Below are positions 1 to 8,955 of a stretch of DNA of 64,000 bases, one piece after another. Numbering within the stretch: position 1 is the stretch's first letter; each line of letters starts with the position of its first letter. Source of the stretch: Noviherbaspirillum sp. Root189 (lineage in GTDB: Bacteria > Pseudomonadota > Gammaproteobacteria > Burkholderiales > Burkholderiaceae_D); contig NZ_LMHZ01000013.1 in the NCBI RefSeq assembly GCF_001428545.1, forward strand, positions 144,518 to 208,517, read 5' to 3'. The translations under genes were made by a program, and so were the position numbers. Below the pieces are notes generated by a model. It saw only the letters and a list, made by a program, of their open reading frames with translations, searched no databases and had not been told where the DNA came from.

Positions 1-37
1 GCATAGAGGCTGTGGTGGTTGTTCCCCTGTGCCGACG

Positions 38-218
38 CCAAAAGAGTGCGCGTCAAAACGGATAAAGAAGCGAAACCTGTTTGAGCCGCAGGCGAGTTTG
101 TTTCGCTTCCCGTTTTGGCGCGCGCTCTTTTGGGGACCCGAAGGGCGGCGGCACCGGGGTCGCACCTCGGCGGCCCCCTTTCTTTGCTTACTTTCTTTGG
201 CGAAGCAAAGAAAGTAAG
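38..218. repeat. Dispersed palindromic intergenic repeat
   Basis: Two strong inverted repeats lie downstream of dxs. The first pairs about 38-76 with 100-134, an imperfect stem of roughly 35 nt with a loop around a GCCGCAGGC core. The second is a perfect 13-bp stem, CTTACTTTCTTTG (187-199) with its complement at 206-218 and a 6-nt loop. Translated, the DNA gives peptides such as FRFPFWRALFWGPEGR and LLTFFGEAKKVS, which I recall as spurious 'proteins' scattered through Burkholderiales and Xanthomonas genomes. That points to a multicopy element rather than a gene. Its hairpins could also end dxs transcription. The rest of 1-315 shows nothing else that I can support. Confidence 0.6.
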
Positions 219-315
219 TGGCCCGCCGGGGCCAGTCCCGGCAAGCATCAACGGAGAGTTAGCCGCTCTGCCTCACCGAAGAAAAACAGCGGTTCTTAAA
301 AAGCAAAACTGCGCC

Positions 316-2181
316 TCAGTTATTCACCACCAACCGCGGCTCCCCCTTCCCGAACCTCTTCCGCACAGAAGCCACAATCCCCTTGGCATCCAACCCGCAC
401 ATCCCCAGCAACACCCCCGCATCCCCATGATCAATAAACCGATCAGGCAACCCCAGATGCAACACCGGCTTCACGATCCCCGCCTCCGCCAGCGCCTCGG
501 CAACAGCCGACCCGGCGCCACCCATCACGGCACCTTCCTCGACAGTCACGAACGCCGCATGCGTCTGCGCCAACTCTTTCACCAGCGCCACATCCAGCGG
601 CTTGATAAACCGCATATTCACTACAGTCGCATCGAGTTCCTCGCCTGCGGCAAGCGAAGGCGCAACCATCGTACCAAAGGCAAGAATCGCAATCTCCTTA
701 CCTTCACGACGCACTTCACCCTTACCCAACGGCAGCGTGGCCAGCGACTTGTCGATCGCCGCACCAATACCGGACCCGCGCGGATACCGCACCGCAGCCG
801 GCCCCTTGTATTCATACGCGGTCGACAGCATCTGCCGGCACTCATTCTCGTCCGACGCCGCCATCACCACCATATTCGGAATACAGCGCAGATAGGCAAT
901 ATCGTAATTACCCGCATGCGTTGCGCCATCAGCGCCTACTAATCCGGCACGATCAAGCGCAAACGTCACATCCAGGTTTTGCAAGGCAATGTCATGGATC
1001 AGCTGGTCATATCCACGCTGCAAAAAGGTCGAATAAATCGCAACTACAGGTTTCAGACCTTCACAGGCGAGGCCACCCGCAAACGTCACCGCGTGCTGTT
1101 CAGCGATTCCAACGTCATAGTAACGATCAGGATAGCGCTGCTCGAACTGCACCAGGCCGGACCCTTCGCGCATTGCCGGAGTAATGCCGATCAAGCGCGA
1201 ATCCTTTTCCGCCATGTCGCACAGCCAGTCACCGAACACCTGCGTATAGGTCACCTTGCCGGCGCCGCCCGGCTTGATGCCTTCCGCCGGATTGAACTTG
1301 CCCGGCCCGTGATAGAGCACCGGATCAGCCTCCGCCAGCTTATAGCCTTGTCCCTTGCGGGTCACGACGTGCAGGAACTGCGGCCCTTTCAGATTCTTCA
1401 GGTTCTGCAACGTGGGCACCAGCGATTCGAGGTCATGACCGTCGATCGGACCGATATAGTTGAAGCCGAATTCTTCGAACATCGTGGCCGGGACCACCAT
1501 GCCCTTCGCATGCTCTTCCAGTCGTTTGGCCAGTTCCAGCATGGGAGCGGGCAGCACGGTCTTGCCGACGTTTTTCGCCGCTGCATAAAACTTGCCGGAC
1601 ATCAGGCGCGCCAGGTAACGATTGAGTGCGCCGACCGGCGGCGAGATCGACATATCGTTGTCGTTGAGGATCACCAGCAGGTTGACATCGTCGTAGACAC
1701 CGGCATTATTGAGCGCTTCGAACGCCATGCCGGCCGTCATCGCCCCATCGCCGATCACGGCGATCGCATGACGGTTTTCGCCCTTGGTCTTTGCCGCCAG
1801 AGCCATCCCGAGCGCGGCCGAAATCGACGTCGAGGAATGCGCGGTGCCGAAGGTGTCGTATTCGCTTTCGTCACGGCGCGGAAAGCCGGAAATGCCGTTG
1901 AACTGACGCAGCGTATTCATGCGGTCGCGCCGTCCGGTCAGGATCTTGTGCGGATAGGTCTGGTGGCCGACATCCCAGACGATGCGGTCTTCCGGCGTGT
2001 TGAAGACATAATGCAAGGCAATCGTGAGTTCGACCGTGCCGAGATTGGAGGACAGGTGTCCGCCGGTCTGCGATACCGAATCGAGCACGAAGGCGCGCAG
2101 TTCCTCCGCGAGCGGCTTGAGCTGGTTACGCGATAGTTTTCGCAGGTCGGCCGGACCGTCGATTTTCTTGAGCAGGTTCAT
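316..2181 (-). CDS. dxs: 1-deoxy-D-xylulose-5-phosphate synthase
   Basis: A 621-aa thiamine-diphosphate enzyme that condenses pyruvate and glyceraldehyde 3-phosphate to DXP, the first step of the MEP isoprenoid pathway; DXP also feeds thiazole synthesis by ThiG. Visible family marks are the N-terminal GGHLSSNLG loop near residue 42, the ThDP-binding GDGAMTAG at about 144-151, and the transketolase-like [13 protein letters not shown] near residue 365. Length matches the family. The start codon lies one base after the ispA stop, so dxs is the last gene of xseB-ispA-dxs. The cofactor it uses is the product of the thi operon at 18.8-23.7 kb. Confidence 0.97.
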   Translation of the reverse strand: MNLLKKIDGPADLRKLSRNQLKPLAEELRAFVLDSVSQTGGHLSSNLGTVELTIALHYVFNTPEDRIVWDVGHQTYPHKILTGRRDRMNTLRQFNGISGFPRRDESEYDTFGTAHSSTSISAALGMALAAKTKGENRHAIAVIGDGAMTAGMAFEALNNAGVYDDVNLLVILNDNDMSISPPVGALNRYLARLMSGKFYAAAKNVGKTVLPAPMLELAKRLEEHAKGMVVPATMFEEFGFNYIGPIDGHDLESLVPTLQNLKNLKGPQFLHVVTRKGQGYKLAEADPVLYHGPGKFNPAEGIKPGGAGKVTYTQVFGDWLCDMAEKDSRLIGITPAMREGSGLVQFEQRYPDRYYDVGIAEQHAVTFAGGLACEGLKPVVAIYSTFLQRGYDQLIHDIALQNLDVTFALDRAGLVGADGATHAGNYDIAYLRCIPNMVVMAASDENECRQMLSTAYEYKGPAAVRYPRGSGIGAAIDKSLATLPLGKGEVRREGKEIAILAFGTMVAPSLAAGEELDATVVNMRFIKPLDVALVKELAQTHAAFVTVEEGAVMGGAGSAVAEALAEAGIVKPVLHLGLPDRFIDHGDAGVLLGMCGLDAKGIVASVRKRFGKGEPRLVVNN

Positions 2182-2182
2182 C

Positions 2183-3091
2183 CTAGGCTTTCCGTTGCAC
2201 GATCAGGTCTGCGATCTCACGCAGACGACGCGCTTTTTCTCCGAACGGCATGAGCGCATGATGCGCATCATTCCGCAATTTTTCCGCCAAGGTCTTCGAT
2301 TCTTCGAGGCCGAGGATCGATACATATGTTGGCTTGTTATCCGCCGCATCCTTGCCTGCGGTTTTGCCCAGTGTCGCCGAGTCAGCGGTTGCATCGAGCA
2401 CGTCGTCGACCACCTGGAACGCCAGCCCGATTGCCGCAGAGTACGCATCCAGCGCCGCCATCTCCGCAACGGACAGCGCCTTCCCTGCAAGGCCGCCCAG
2501 CACTACCGAAGCACGCAGCAGCGCGCCGGTCTTGAGCTGGTGCATGCGCTCGAGCTCGCCGAGCGACAGCGCCAGGCCAACACTGGCAAGGTCGATTGCC
2601 TGCCCGCCGCACATGCCCGCAGAGCCGGATGCCTGTGCCAGCAGAGCCAGCATTGACGACCTTCGTGCTGCGCTGCTGTTCTGCTCCTCAATACCTTCCG
2701 CCAGCACGATGAACGCCTGCGACTGCAGGGCATCGCCTACCAACAAGGCTGTCGCCTCGTCATATTTCACATGCACGGTAGGCTTGCCGCGCCGCAATGC
2801 ATCGTCATCCATGCACGGCATGTCGTCATGCACCAGCGAATAGGCGTGAATCATTTCCACCGCTGCGGCGGCACGCTGCAATGTCTTGGTATCGGCGTCA
2901 AACAGGTCGCCAGCCGCAAACACCAGCAGTGGCCGTACGCGCTTGCCGCCATCCAGCACCGCATAGCGCATCGCCTCGTGCAGCCGGTTCGGCACAGTGG
3001 CGGGTGATGGGAGGAAGGCGGCAAGAGTATCTTCCATCATCGACTGGACATGCTTCATCCAGTCGCCAAAATTTGCGGATGCCGCTGTCAT
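2183..3091 (-). CDS. ispA: Farnesyl (geranyl) diphosphate synthase
   Basis: A 302-aa trans-isoprenyl diphosphate synthase that makes farnesyl diphosphate from IPP and DMAPP/GPP for quinones and undecaprenyl phosphate. The first aspartate-rich motif is DDMPCMDDD at residues 89-97. The second, DDVLD, lies in the C-terminal third, and GGKRVRP (about 48-54) is the IPP-binding region. The start ATG overlaps the xseB stop in an ATGA arrangement and the stop sits one base before dxs, so the three genes are probably co-transcribed and translationally coupled. This is the usual order in proteobacteria. Confidence 0.95.
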   Translation of the reverse strand: MTAASANFGDWMKHVQSMMEDTLAAFLPSPATVPNRLHEAMRYAVLDGGKRVRPLLVFAAGDLFDADTKTLQRAAAAVEMIHAYSLVHDDMPCMDDDALRRGKPTVHVKYDEATALLVGDALQSQAFIVLAEGIEEQNSSAARRSSMLALLAQASGSAGMCGGQAIDLASVGLALSLGELERMHQLKTGALLRASVVLGGLAGKALSVAEMAALDAYSAAIGLAFQVVDDVLDATADSATLGKTAGKDAADNKPTYVSILGLEESKTLAEKLRNDAHHALMPFGEKARRLREIADLIVQRKA

Positions 3092-3354
3092 TCATCCGTC
3101 CCGGAAAGATCGCCATCATCACCGTCGCTGGCAAAGGGCTTGAGCATCTCGCCTTCCAGCACCTTGACCTGGCTATCCACCTTATCGAGCTGACCGGCGC
3201 AAAACTTCACCAGTTCGGATCCGCGCTTATACGCTGCGACCGACGCTTCCAGAGGCAGTTCACCGGCTTCCATTTGTGCGACAAGCTGCTCCAGCTCGGC
3301 CATGGCATCCTCAAAAGAAGCAGGTTGCTCGGAAGGCGCTGATTTTTTAGACAT
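3088..3354 (-). CDS. xseB: Exodeoxyribonuclease VII small subunit
   Basis: An 88-aa acidic helical protein of the XseB family, the small subunit of the ExoVII complex that degrades single-stranded DNA together with XseA (not in this window). The family core, FEDAMAELEQLV followed by GELPLEAS and YKRG-EL, is clear. I start at the ATG at 3354; an in-frame TTG nine bases upstream is possible, and neither has a good ribosome binding site. The stop overlaps the ispA start by four bases. Confidence 0.93.
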   Translation of the reverse strand: MSKKSAPSEQPASFEDAMAELEQLVAQMEAGELPLEASVAAYKRGSELVKFCAGQLDKVDSQVKVLEGEMLKPFASDGDDGDLSGTDE

Positions 3355-3763
3355 AGTGGACAATTTTGAAGTTTAGCCCGATATTTTAGAACAAACCATC
3401 TGATGCAGTTGGGTTGGGGCAATCGGAAATGTCGCATTTAGCTCGCCGAAAAGGTCGCTTTTGTGACTTGGATCAACACCAGATACATGTTTGGCAACTT
3501 TACATTGGCTTGGGGATCGTAGTCTAATGGGAAATGGTGCAAAAAACCTTTTGCGCCATGTTCACAGGCAGTACGCCTCTAATCAGACATGCAACTCCAT
3601 CCTTTTATCCCCCTCCCACGTGACGGACCGACAGCAGTCGGCAAAGCAACACTCTGAGGTATAATCCTCGGTTCTGTCCAAAATTTCCGTTTCATCTTAT
3701 TTGATACTGGTTTTTGCGGATTCTTTCTCTCTTAGGTTGGTGCAAATTAATTTGGGGGTGGGG
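3355..3763. other. Divergent intergenic region between xseB and the Rieske gene
   Basis: About 400 bp separating the minus-strand isoprenoid operon from the plus-strand oxygenase gene, so it should hold both promoters. A perfect TATAAT lies at 3660-3665 on the plus strand, but I see no convincing -35 box at the right distance. A G-rich ribosome binding site (GGGGGTGGGG) precedes the oxygenase ATG. I see no RNA gene or repeat here. Confidence 0.4.
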
Positions 3764-4864
3764 ATGTCCGATCTGGCTAATGTCGCCAATCTGGCGCGAT
3801 CCAACGCGCAACTTCCGGTCAACGTCTACTTCGACGACACACTGTTACAGCAGGAAATCAAGCGGCTTTTCCAGGGTGGCCCGCGTTATGCCGGTCACGA
3901 GCTGCAGGTGCCAAACGTTGGCGATTACGCTACGCTGGCATGGGAAAACGAGGGCCGCATGCTGGTGCGTAACCAGCATGGCATTGAATTGCTGTCCAAT
4001 GTCTGCCGCCATCGGCAGGCAAAAATGTTCGATGGCCGCGGTAACGCAAACAATATAGTCTGTCCGCTGCATCGTTGGACTTACGATCTCAATGGTGACC
4101 TCATCGGCGCGCCGCATTTCGGCGAAACGCCGTGCCTGAACCTGTCGCGCACGCCGCTGCAGAACTGGAACGGCCTGCTGTTCGAGCAAAACGGCGTCGA
4201 TGTCGTCAAGATCATGTCCAGACTGGGTGTGGCGAAGGACCTCGACTTCAGCGGTTACATGCTGGACCATGTCGAGGTGCATGACTGCGACTACAACTGG
4301 AAAACCTTTATCGAGGTCTATCTCGAGGATTACCATGTCGAGCCATTTCATCCGGGCCTTGGCAGCTTCGTCACCTGTGATGACCTGCGCTGGGAATTCG
4401 GCGAGCACTACAGCGTGCAAACTGTGGGCGTCAATCATGCGCTCGCCAAGTTCGGCACACCGAAGTACAAGAAGTGGCAGGAGCAAGTGCTCAAGTTCCG
4501 CAATGGCGAACCGCCGCCGTATGGTGCGATCTGGCTGACGCTGTATCCGAACATCATGGTCGAGTGGTACCCGCACGTGCTGGTGGTCTCGACTGTCTGG
4601 CCGGACGGTCCGCAGAAAACGCGGAACGTCGTCGAGTTCTATTATCCCGAGGAAATCGTGCTGTTCGAGCGTGATTTCATTGCGGCCGAGCGCGACGCCT
4701 ATATGGAAACCTGCATTGAAGATGACGAGATCGGCATGCGCATGGACGCCGGACGCCGCATCCTGATGCAGCGCGGCACCAGCGAAGTCGGGCCTTACCA
4801 GTCCCCGATGGAAGACGGGATGCAGCACTTCCATGAGTGGTATCGCAGCCGTATTGCGTTGTAG
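3764..4864 (+). CDS. Rieske non-heme iron oxygenase, alpha-subunit type
   Basis: A 366-aa protein with a complete Rieske [2Fe-2S] site, Cys81-x-His83 and Cys100-x2-His103. It continues into a mononuclear-iron domain with the LEDYHVEPFH motif, giving His192 and His197 as likely iron ligands. Such proteins hydroxylate or demethylate aromatic or quaternary-amine substrates using electrons from a separate reductase. No reductase or beta subunit is next to it, and the substrate cannot be told from sequence. I chose the ATG at 3764 because a G-rich ribosome binding site precedes it; an in-frame start at 3701 would add a hydrophobic stretch unlike the family. Confidence 0.85.
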   Translation: MSDLANVANLARSNAQLPVNVYFDDTLLQQEIKRLFQGGPRYAGHELQVPNVGDYATLAWENEGRMLVRNQHGIELLSNVCRHRQAKMFDGRGNANNIVCPLHRWTYDLNGDLIGAPHFGETPCLNLSRTPLQNWNGLLFEQNGVDVVKIMSRLGVAKDLDFSGYMLDHVEVHDCDYNWKTFIEVYLEDYHVEPFHPGLGSFVTCDDLRWEFGEHYSVQTVGVNHALAKFGTPKYKKWQEQVLKFRNGEPPPYGAIWLTLYPNIMVEWYPHVLVVSTVWPDGPQKTRNVVEFYYPEEIVLFERDFIAAERDAYMETCIEDDEIGMRMDAGRRILMQRGTSEVGPYQSPMEDGMQHFHEWYRSRIAL

Positions 4865-5052
4865 ATTGACGCGGCAGCCCCGTGCTGTAATTTGCGGTGG
4901 GTGCAGGATGGATGCTGCATGCATCATCCATCCTGCTCTGCTGCATCCCTCCAGTCTGTCCTGGCGATAGCCTGGCCTGTGCGCCCGCACAGATACGCGT
5001 ATCATCGAGGTCTTCCAAAAGCCCGTAGCGACCTCCCGTTATCGTCTCTCCT

Positions 5053-5985
5053 ATGCAATCACTCTGGATGCTGTTTGCCAGCTTCGCGTTTTCCCTCATG
5101 GGGGTCTGCGTCAAACTGGCGTCTTCCGTCTATTCTGTTTCTGAAATCGTCATGTACCGCGGCATTGTCGGGGTAGTGTTCCTAGGTGGCCTGATCGCCG
5201 TGCGCGGCGGCACCTTTCGCACTTCGCTGCCATGGCATCATCTCTGGCGTGGGATCGTTGGCGTCATGGCATTGTCGATGTGGTTCTGGTCAATCGGTCG
5301 CCTGCCGCTGTCAACCGGCATGACGCTCAATTACATGTCCCCGATCTGGATCGCCGCCATCCTGTTTGTCGTCGGATGGTGGCGTGGACAAAGCCGCTTC
5401 GAATGGGGTCTGACTGCAGCCATTCTGCTCAGCTTCATCGGTGTCACCATGCTGTTGCGCCCGGCGTTCAGCGCCGATCAATGGTTGGCCGGACTGGTCG
5501 GCCTTGGTTCCGGTTTCATTTCCTCGCTCGCCTATTTACAGGTGCGCAAGCTTGGTCAGCTTGGCGAACCGGAATACCGTGTCGTGTTTTATTTTTCGCT
5601 GATCGGATTGCTAAGCGGTATTGCCGGCGTCGTGATCAATACGATGAACGGCCACCCTGCGGTGTGGCAGACGCACGACATCAAGGGCGTGCTGCTGCTG
5701 CTTGCGATCGGTGTGTCCGCCACCCTCGCGCAAATGGCAATGACGCGCGCCTACCGACTGGGCAAGACATTGGTCACCGCCAATCTGCAATACACCGGCA
5801 TTGTATTTTCGACTGCATGGGGCATTTTGATCTGGGACGATGCACTGAGCTGGCTTGGCTGGAGCGGAATCGCCATCATTCTTTTTAGCGGCCTTGCCGC
5901 GACCTATTACAATACGCGCAACAGTGCCGCGCCGGCCAAGGCCAGCGTCACGCAAGCCAATGACCCGATAGCTACTGAAGTGTAG
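5053..5985 (+). CDS. EamA/DMT-family membrane transporter
   Basis: A 310-aa protein with about ten hydrophobic segments arranged as two EamA-like halves, typical of the drug/metabolite transporter superfamily in the inner membrane. The first half carries the usual YRGIVG pattern after the second helix. The C-terminus (after about residue 290) is polar and alanine-rich. The substrate is unknown; relatives export amino acids, metabolites or drugs. The sulfurtransferase starts 11 bp downstream, so they are probably co-transcribed. Confidence 0.88.
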   Translation: MQSLWMLFASFAFSLMGVCVKLASSVYSVSEIVMYRGIVGVVFLGGLIAVRGGTFRTSLPWHHLWRGIVGVMALSMWFWSIGRLPLSTGMTLNYMSPIWIAAILFVVGWWRGQSRFEWGLTAAILLSFIGVTMLLRPAFSADQWLAGLVGLGSGFISSLAYLQVRKLGQLGEPEYRVVFYFSLIGLLSGIAGVVINTMNGHPAVWQTHDIKGVLLLLAIGVSATLAQMAMTRAYRLGKTLVTANLQYTGIVFSTAWGILIWDDALSWLGWSGIAIILFSGLAATYYNTRNSAAPAKASVTQANDPIATEV

Positions 5986-5996
5986 AGGAGATGTGC

Positions 5997-6851
5997 ATGC
6001 CGTACACCACACTGATTTCCGCCCAGGACCTTGCCCGGCACTATCAGGACCCGGCCTGGGTGATCATCGATTGCCGACACGACTTGACCAATCCCGATGC
6101 CGGCGCTGATGCCTATGCCGGCGGCCATATACCGGGGGGGCGCTTCGCCAATATCGATACCGACCTCTCCGACAAAAGCCCCGGCCCGCATGGTGAATTC
6201 CGCGGACGACATCCGCTGCCGCAGCCGACCGCCTTTGTTGAAACACTACGCCGCTGGGGTGTCAATCACAGTTCACAGGTCATTGCCTACGATGCCCACG
6301 GCGGAATGTTTGCGGCGCGCCTGTGGTGGATGTTGCGCTGGGTCGGCCATGAAGCCGTCGCTGTCCTCGATGGCGGACTCGCTGCATGGCAGGCGCTTGG
6401 GTTACCGCTGTCCACCGACGCCGTTGCACCGGCACGCGGCAATGTCGAGCCACATTATCCGATCGTCACGACAGCCAATGTCGATGACGTCCTCGCCAAC
6501 GTCAAGAACCCGGTCCGGACCATCATCGATGCGCGCGCACCTGATCGTTTCCGTGGCGAGAACGAGACGCTCGACCCGGTCGGCGGTCACATTCCCGGTG
6601 CAAAAAACCGCTTCTTCAAGGACAACCTGACGGCTGAAGGCCGCTTCAAGTCGTCGAATGAACTGCGAGAGGATTTCTCCGCGCTGGTCACCTCACCGGA
6701 AACCATCATCATGCAATGCGGCTCCGGCGTTACGGCTTGCCACAACCTGCTGGCAATGGAAATTGCCGGACTGTCAGGTGCGGCGTTGTATCCGGGGTCC
6801 TGGAGCGAATGGTGCGCCGACCCGGCGAGGCCGGTGGCAAAGGGCGCGTAA
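5997..6851 (+). CDS. sseA: Rhodanese-type sulfurtransferase (SseA-like)
   Basis: A 284-aa two-domain rhodanese. The first domain begins VIIDCRHDL and ends near residue 140. The second holds the active-site loop CGSGVTA with catalytic Cys241, the loop type seen in 3-mercaptopyruvate sulfurtransferases rather than thiosulfate:cyanide enzymes. It should move sulfane sulfur from 3-mercaptopyruvate or thiosulfate to an acceptor. I use the ATG at 5997 because AGAGGAG lies seven bases upstream; the ATG at 5991 would be too close to it. Confidence 0.9.
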   Translation: MPYTTLISAQDLARHYQDPAWVIIDCRHDLTNPDAGADAYAGGHIPGGRFANIDTDLSDKSPGPHGEFRGRHPLPQPTAFVETLRRWGVNHSSQVIAYDAHGGMFAARLWWMLRWVGHEAVAVLDGGLAAWQALGLPLSTDAVAPARGNVEPHYPIVTTANVDDVLANVKNPVRTIIDARAPDRFRGENETLDPVGGHIPGAKNRFFKDNLTAEGRFKSSNELREDFSALVTSPETIIMQCGSGVTACHNLLAMEIAGLSGAALYPGSWSEWCADPARPVAKGA

Positions 6852-7010
6852 GGGGAGGTTTAGCGGGAATGGGTTGAAACGCCCCGAACGCTTTCGGGAC
6901 CTACTTTCGGGACCTAAAGTGCGGCAGCGCTACTGATTCCGGCCAGCATCGACTACTCACGAACAGACCAGCATCATCAAACTGTTGGCAGGCGGAGAGA
7001 AACTCTCCTC

Positions 7011-7856
7011 TTAATGCCCATGATTCTGTCCCGTTAAAAACAACACTACCCCCACTCCCACAGCAATCAGCACCACCTGCGGAATCGTTTCCCGCAACGT
7101 GGCCCTGCGCTGCATCTGCGGCATCAGATCACTCACCGCAATATAAATGAACCCTGAAGACGCAAACACCAGCACAAACGGCACCCAATTCGTGGCCTGC
7201 TCCAGCGTGAAATACCCCAGCACGCCTCCCACCACTGCCATCAGGCTGCACAACAAGTTGTACACATAAGCCCGCGTGCGCGTGAATCCCGCATTCAGCA
7301 GTACGATGAAATCACCGATTTCCTGCGGAATTTCATGCGCAATAATTGCCACACCGGTAATCACACCCAGGCTGGGATCAGCCAGGAACGCCGCCGCAAT
7401 CAGGATGCCATCCGTGAAGTTGTGCAAGCCATCGCCAACCAGAATCATCCATCCCGCCTTGCCAGCTTCATGCGCATCGTGCCCATGTTCATGGCCGTGC
7501 CCATCCCCTTCATAATGATGTGAATGCCGCAGAATCGCGAATTTTTCCAGTAAAAAGAAGCCTAGCAATCCGCCCAGCAAAGTCGCAAACAACGCATGCG
7601 TATCCGCATTGGACTCGAAGGCTTCGGGAAGCGCGTGCAACAGCGAAGTCGACAGCAGGATGCCGACCGACAGGCTGACCATGCGCTCGACCATTTTCGA
7701 CAAGAGCGAAAACGAGAAGATCGCCGCAGCGGTAATGCTAATGACACCGGCAACCGTGGTGGCCAGCAGAATGGAAAGCAGTGCGGAGTCGATGGTGAGC
7801 CTCGCCGAATATGCAACAAAGTTGCAAATTAAAGCACAGACAAGCTTTTTCGGCAA
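7011..7856 (-). CDS. ZIP-family metal transporter
   Basis: A 281-aa inner-membrane protein with about eight hydrophobic helices and a histidine-rich loop (HSHHYEGDGHGHEHGHDAH, around residues 110-130) typical of ZIP zinc/divalent metal permeases. The metal-site motifs HNFTDG and HEIPQE in the fourth and fifth helices are intact. No ATG fits the N-terminus; the open frame begins with TTG at 7856, which I take as a probable but uncertain start. It probably imports Zn(II) or a similar ion. Confidence 0.9.
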   Translation of the reverse strand: MPKKLVCALICNFVAYSARLTIDSALLSILLATTVAGVISITAAAIFSFSLLSKMVERMVSLSVGILLSTSLLHALPEAFESNADTHALFATLLGGLLGFFLLEKFAILRHSHHYEGDGHGHEHGHDAHEAGKAGWMILVGDGLHNFTDGILIAAAFLADPSLGVITGVAIIAHEIPQEIGDFIVLLNAGFTRTRAYVYNLLCSLMAVVGGVLGYFTLEQATNWVPFVLVFASSGFIYIAVSDLMPQMQRRATLRETIPQVVLIAVGVGVVLFLTGQNHGH

Positions 7857-7888
7857 ATGGGATCGTCAAGATGCTGCACCAGCCAAAC

Positions 7889-7917
7889 AAAAAAGCCGGC
7901 AATCCGCCGGCTTTTTT
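7889..7917. terminator. Bidirectional rho-independent terminator
   Basis: Perfect stem AAAAAAGCCGGC / GCCGGCTTTTTT with a five-base loop between the dienelactone hydrolase-like gene and the ZIP gene. Reading leftwards it ends the minus-strand hydrolase transcript. The ZIP gene starts only about 33 bp further on. Confidence 0.85.
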
Positions 7918-7947
7918 GCGATTTAGCGGTCTGCCGCCTCGCCAGTA

Positions 7948-8832
7948 CTACGCCACACCTTGTTCCTTGAACCAGGCGACACAACGCTGCCAGCCTTCCC
8001 TGGCATCGCCTTCCACATAGCTGGCACGATAGTCTGCATGGAAGGCATGCCCGGAACCGGGGAATACGACGAATTCGGATTTGCTACCGCCCTTGGCCAG
8101 TGCGGCCTTCATTTTTTCAACGGTGTCGAGCGGAATGCCGGCATCCTTGCCGCCGTAGAGTCCCAGCACCGGCGTCTTCAGGTTCGCGGCAATGTCGACC
8201 GGATGAGCCGGCGTCAGTTCGGTCTGCTCGCCAACGAGGCGACCATACCAGGCAACGCCCGCCTTGACATTGGGATTGTGGGCAGAGTACAACCAGGTGA
8301 TGCGGCCGCCCCAGCAGAATCCAGTAATACCCAGCTTGTCGGTATTGCCGCCGTTTTCTTTTGCATAAGCGACCACCGCGTCAAGGTCGCCCATTACCTG
8401 TTCATCCGGCACCTTGGAAATAATGTTTTTCTGCAGTTCGGGAATGCTTGTGTAGGCACGTGCATCGCCCTGACGGACAAACAACTCCGGCGCCAGCGCG
8501 AGATAACCAAGCTTGGCGAATCGACGCGCGACATCGGCAATGTGCTCATGCACGCCGAAGATTTCGGAGATGACCAGTACCACCGGCAGGTTGGCTTTTC
8601 CTTCCGGCTGCGCGCGATACACCGGCACTTTCTGGCCTTTGACGGTGATGGAAATCTCGCCGGCGGTGAGCCCCGTGGTATCGGTCTTGATCACGCTTTG
8701 CGCGGTAACCGGCATGACGGCCGCAGCGAAACCTGTCCCGAGCGCCGTCTTCAGAAAGCCACGGCGATCCACGCCGTCGGACAACGATGTTTTGGCAACC
8801 AGACTGTCGAAATCGTCCTTCAAATTCTGCAT
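7948..8832 (-). CDS. Tat-exported dienelactone hydrolase family protein
   Basis: A 294-aa alpha/beta hydrolase of the dienelactone hydrolase family with the full set of expected residues: Glu90 (ISEIFGV), nucleophile Cys173 (GFCWGG), Asp230 (GGKDAG) and His262 (GSGHAFH). Its N-terminus carries a twin-arginine signal (RRGFLK at about 23-28, then a hydrophobic stretch ending near AQS), so it is probably folded in the cytoplasm and exported by Tat. The ATG at 8832 follows GGAGGG. The natural substrate is unknown; there are no aromatic-degradation genes beside it. Confidence 0.88.
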   Translation of the reverse strand: MQNLKDDFDSLVAKTSLSDGVDRRGFLKTALGTGFAAAVMPVTAQSVIKTDTTGLTAGEISITVKGQKVPVYRAQPEGKANLPVVLVISEIFGVHEHIADVARRFAKLGYLALAPELFVRQGDARAYTSIPELQKNIISKVPDEQVMGDLDAVVAYAKENGGNTDKLGITGFCWGGRITWLYSAHNPNVKAGVAWYGRLVGEQTELTPAHPVDIAANLKTPVLGLYGGKDAGIPLDTVEKMKAALAKGGSKSEFVVFPGSGHAFHADYRASYVEGDAREGWQRCVAWFKEQGVA

Positions 8833-8955
8833 GCGAAACCCTCCGAGATGATTGAGTTGGTTATTGTTGCCCGCAGCAACACCGGGCTGCTTGTTGTTAC
8901 CGCTCTGCTTTGACCGTTCGATGTTGAACCCTATTTGCCGTGGCTGCCGGCGCAC

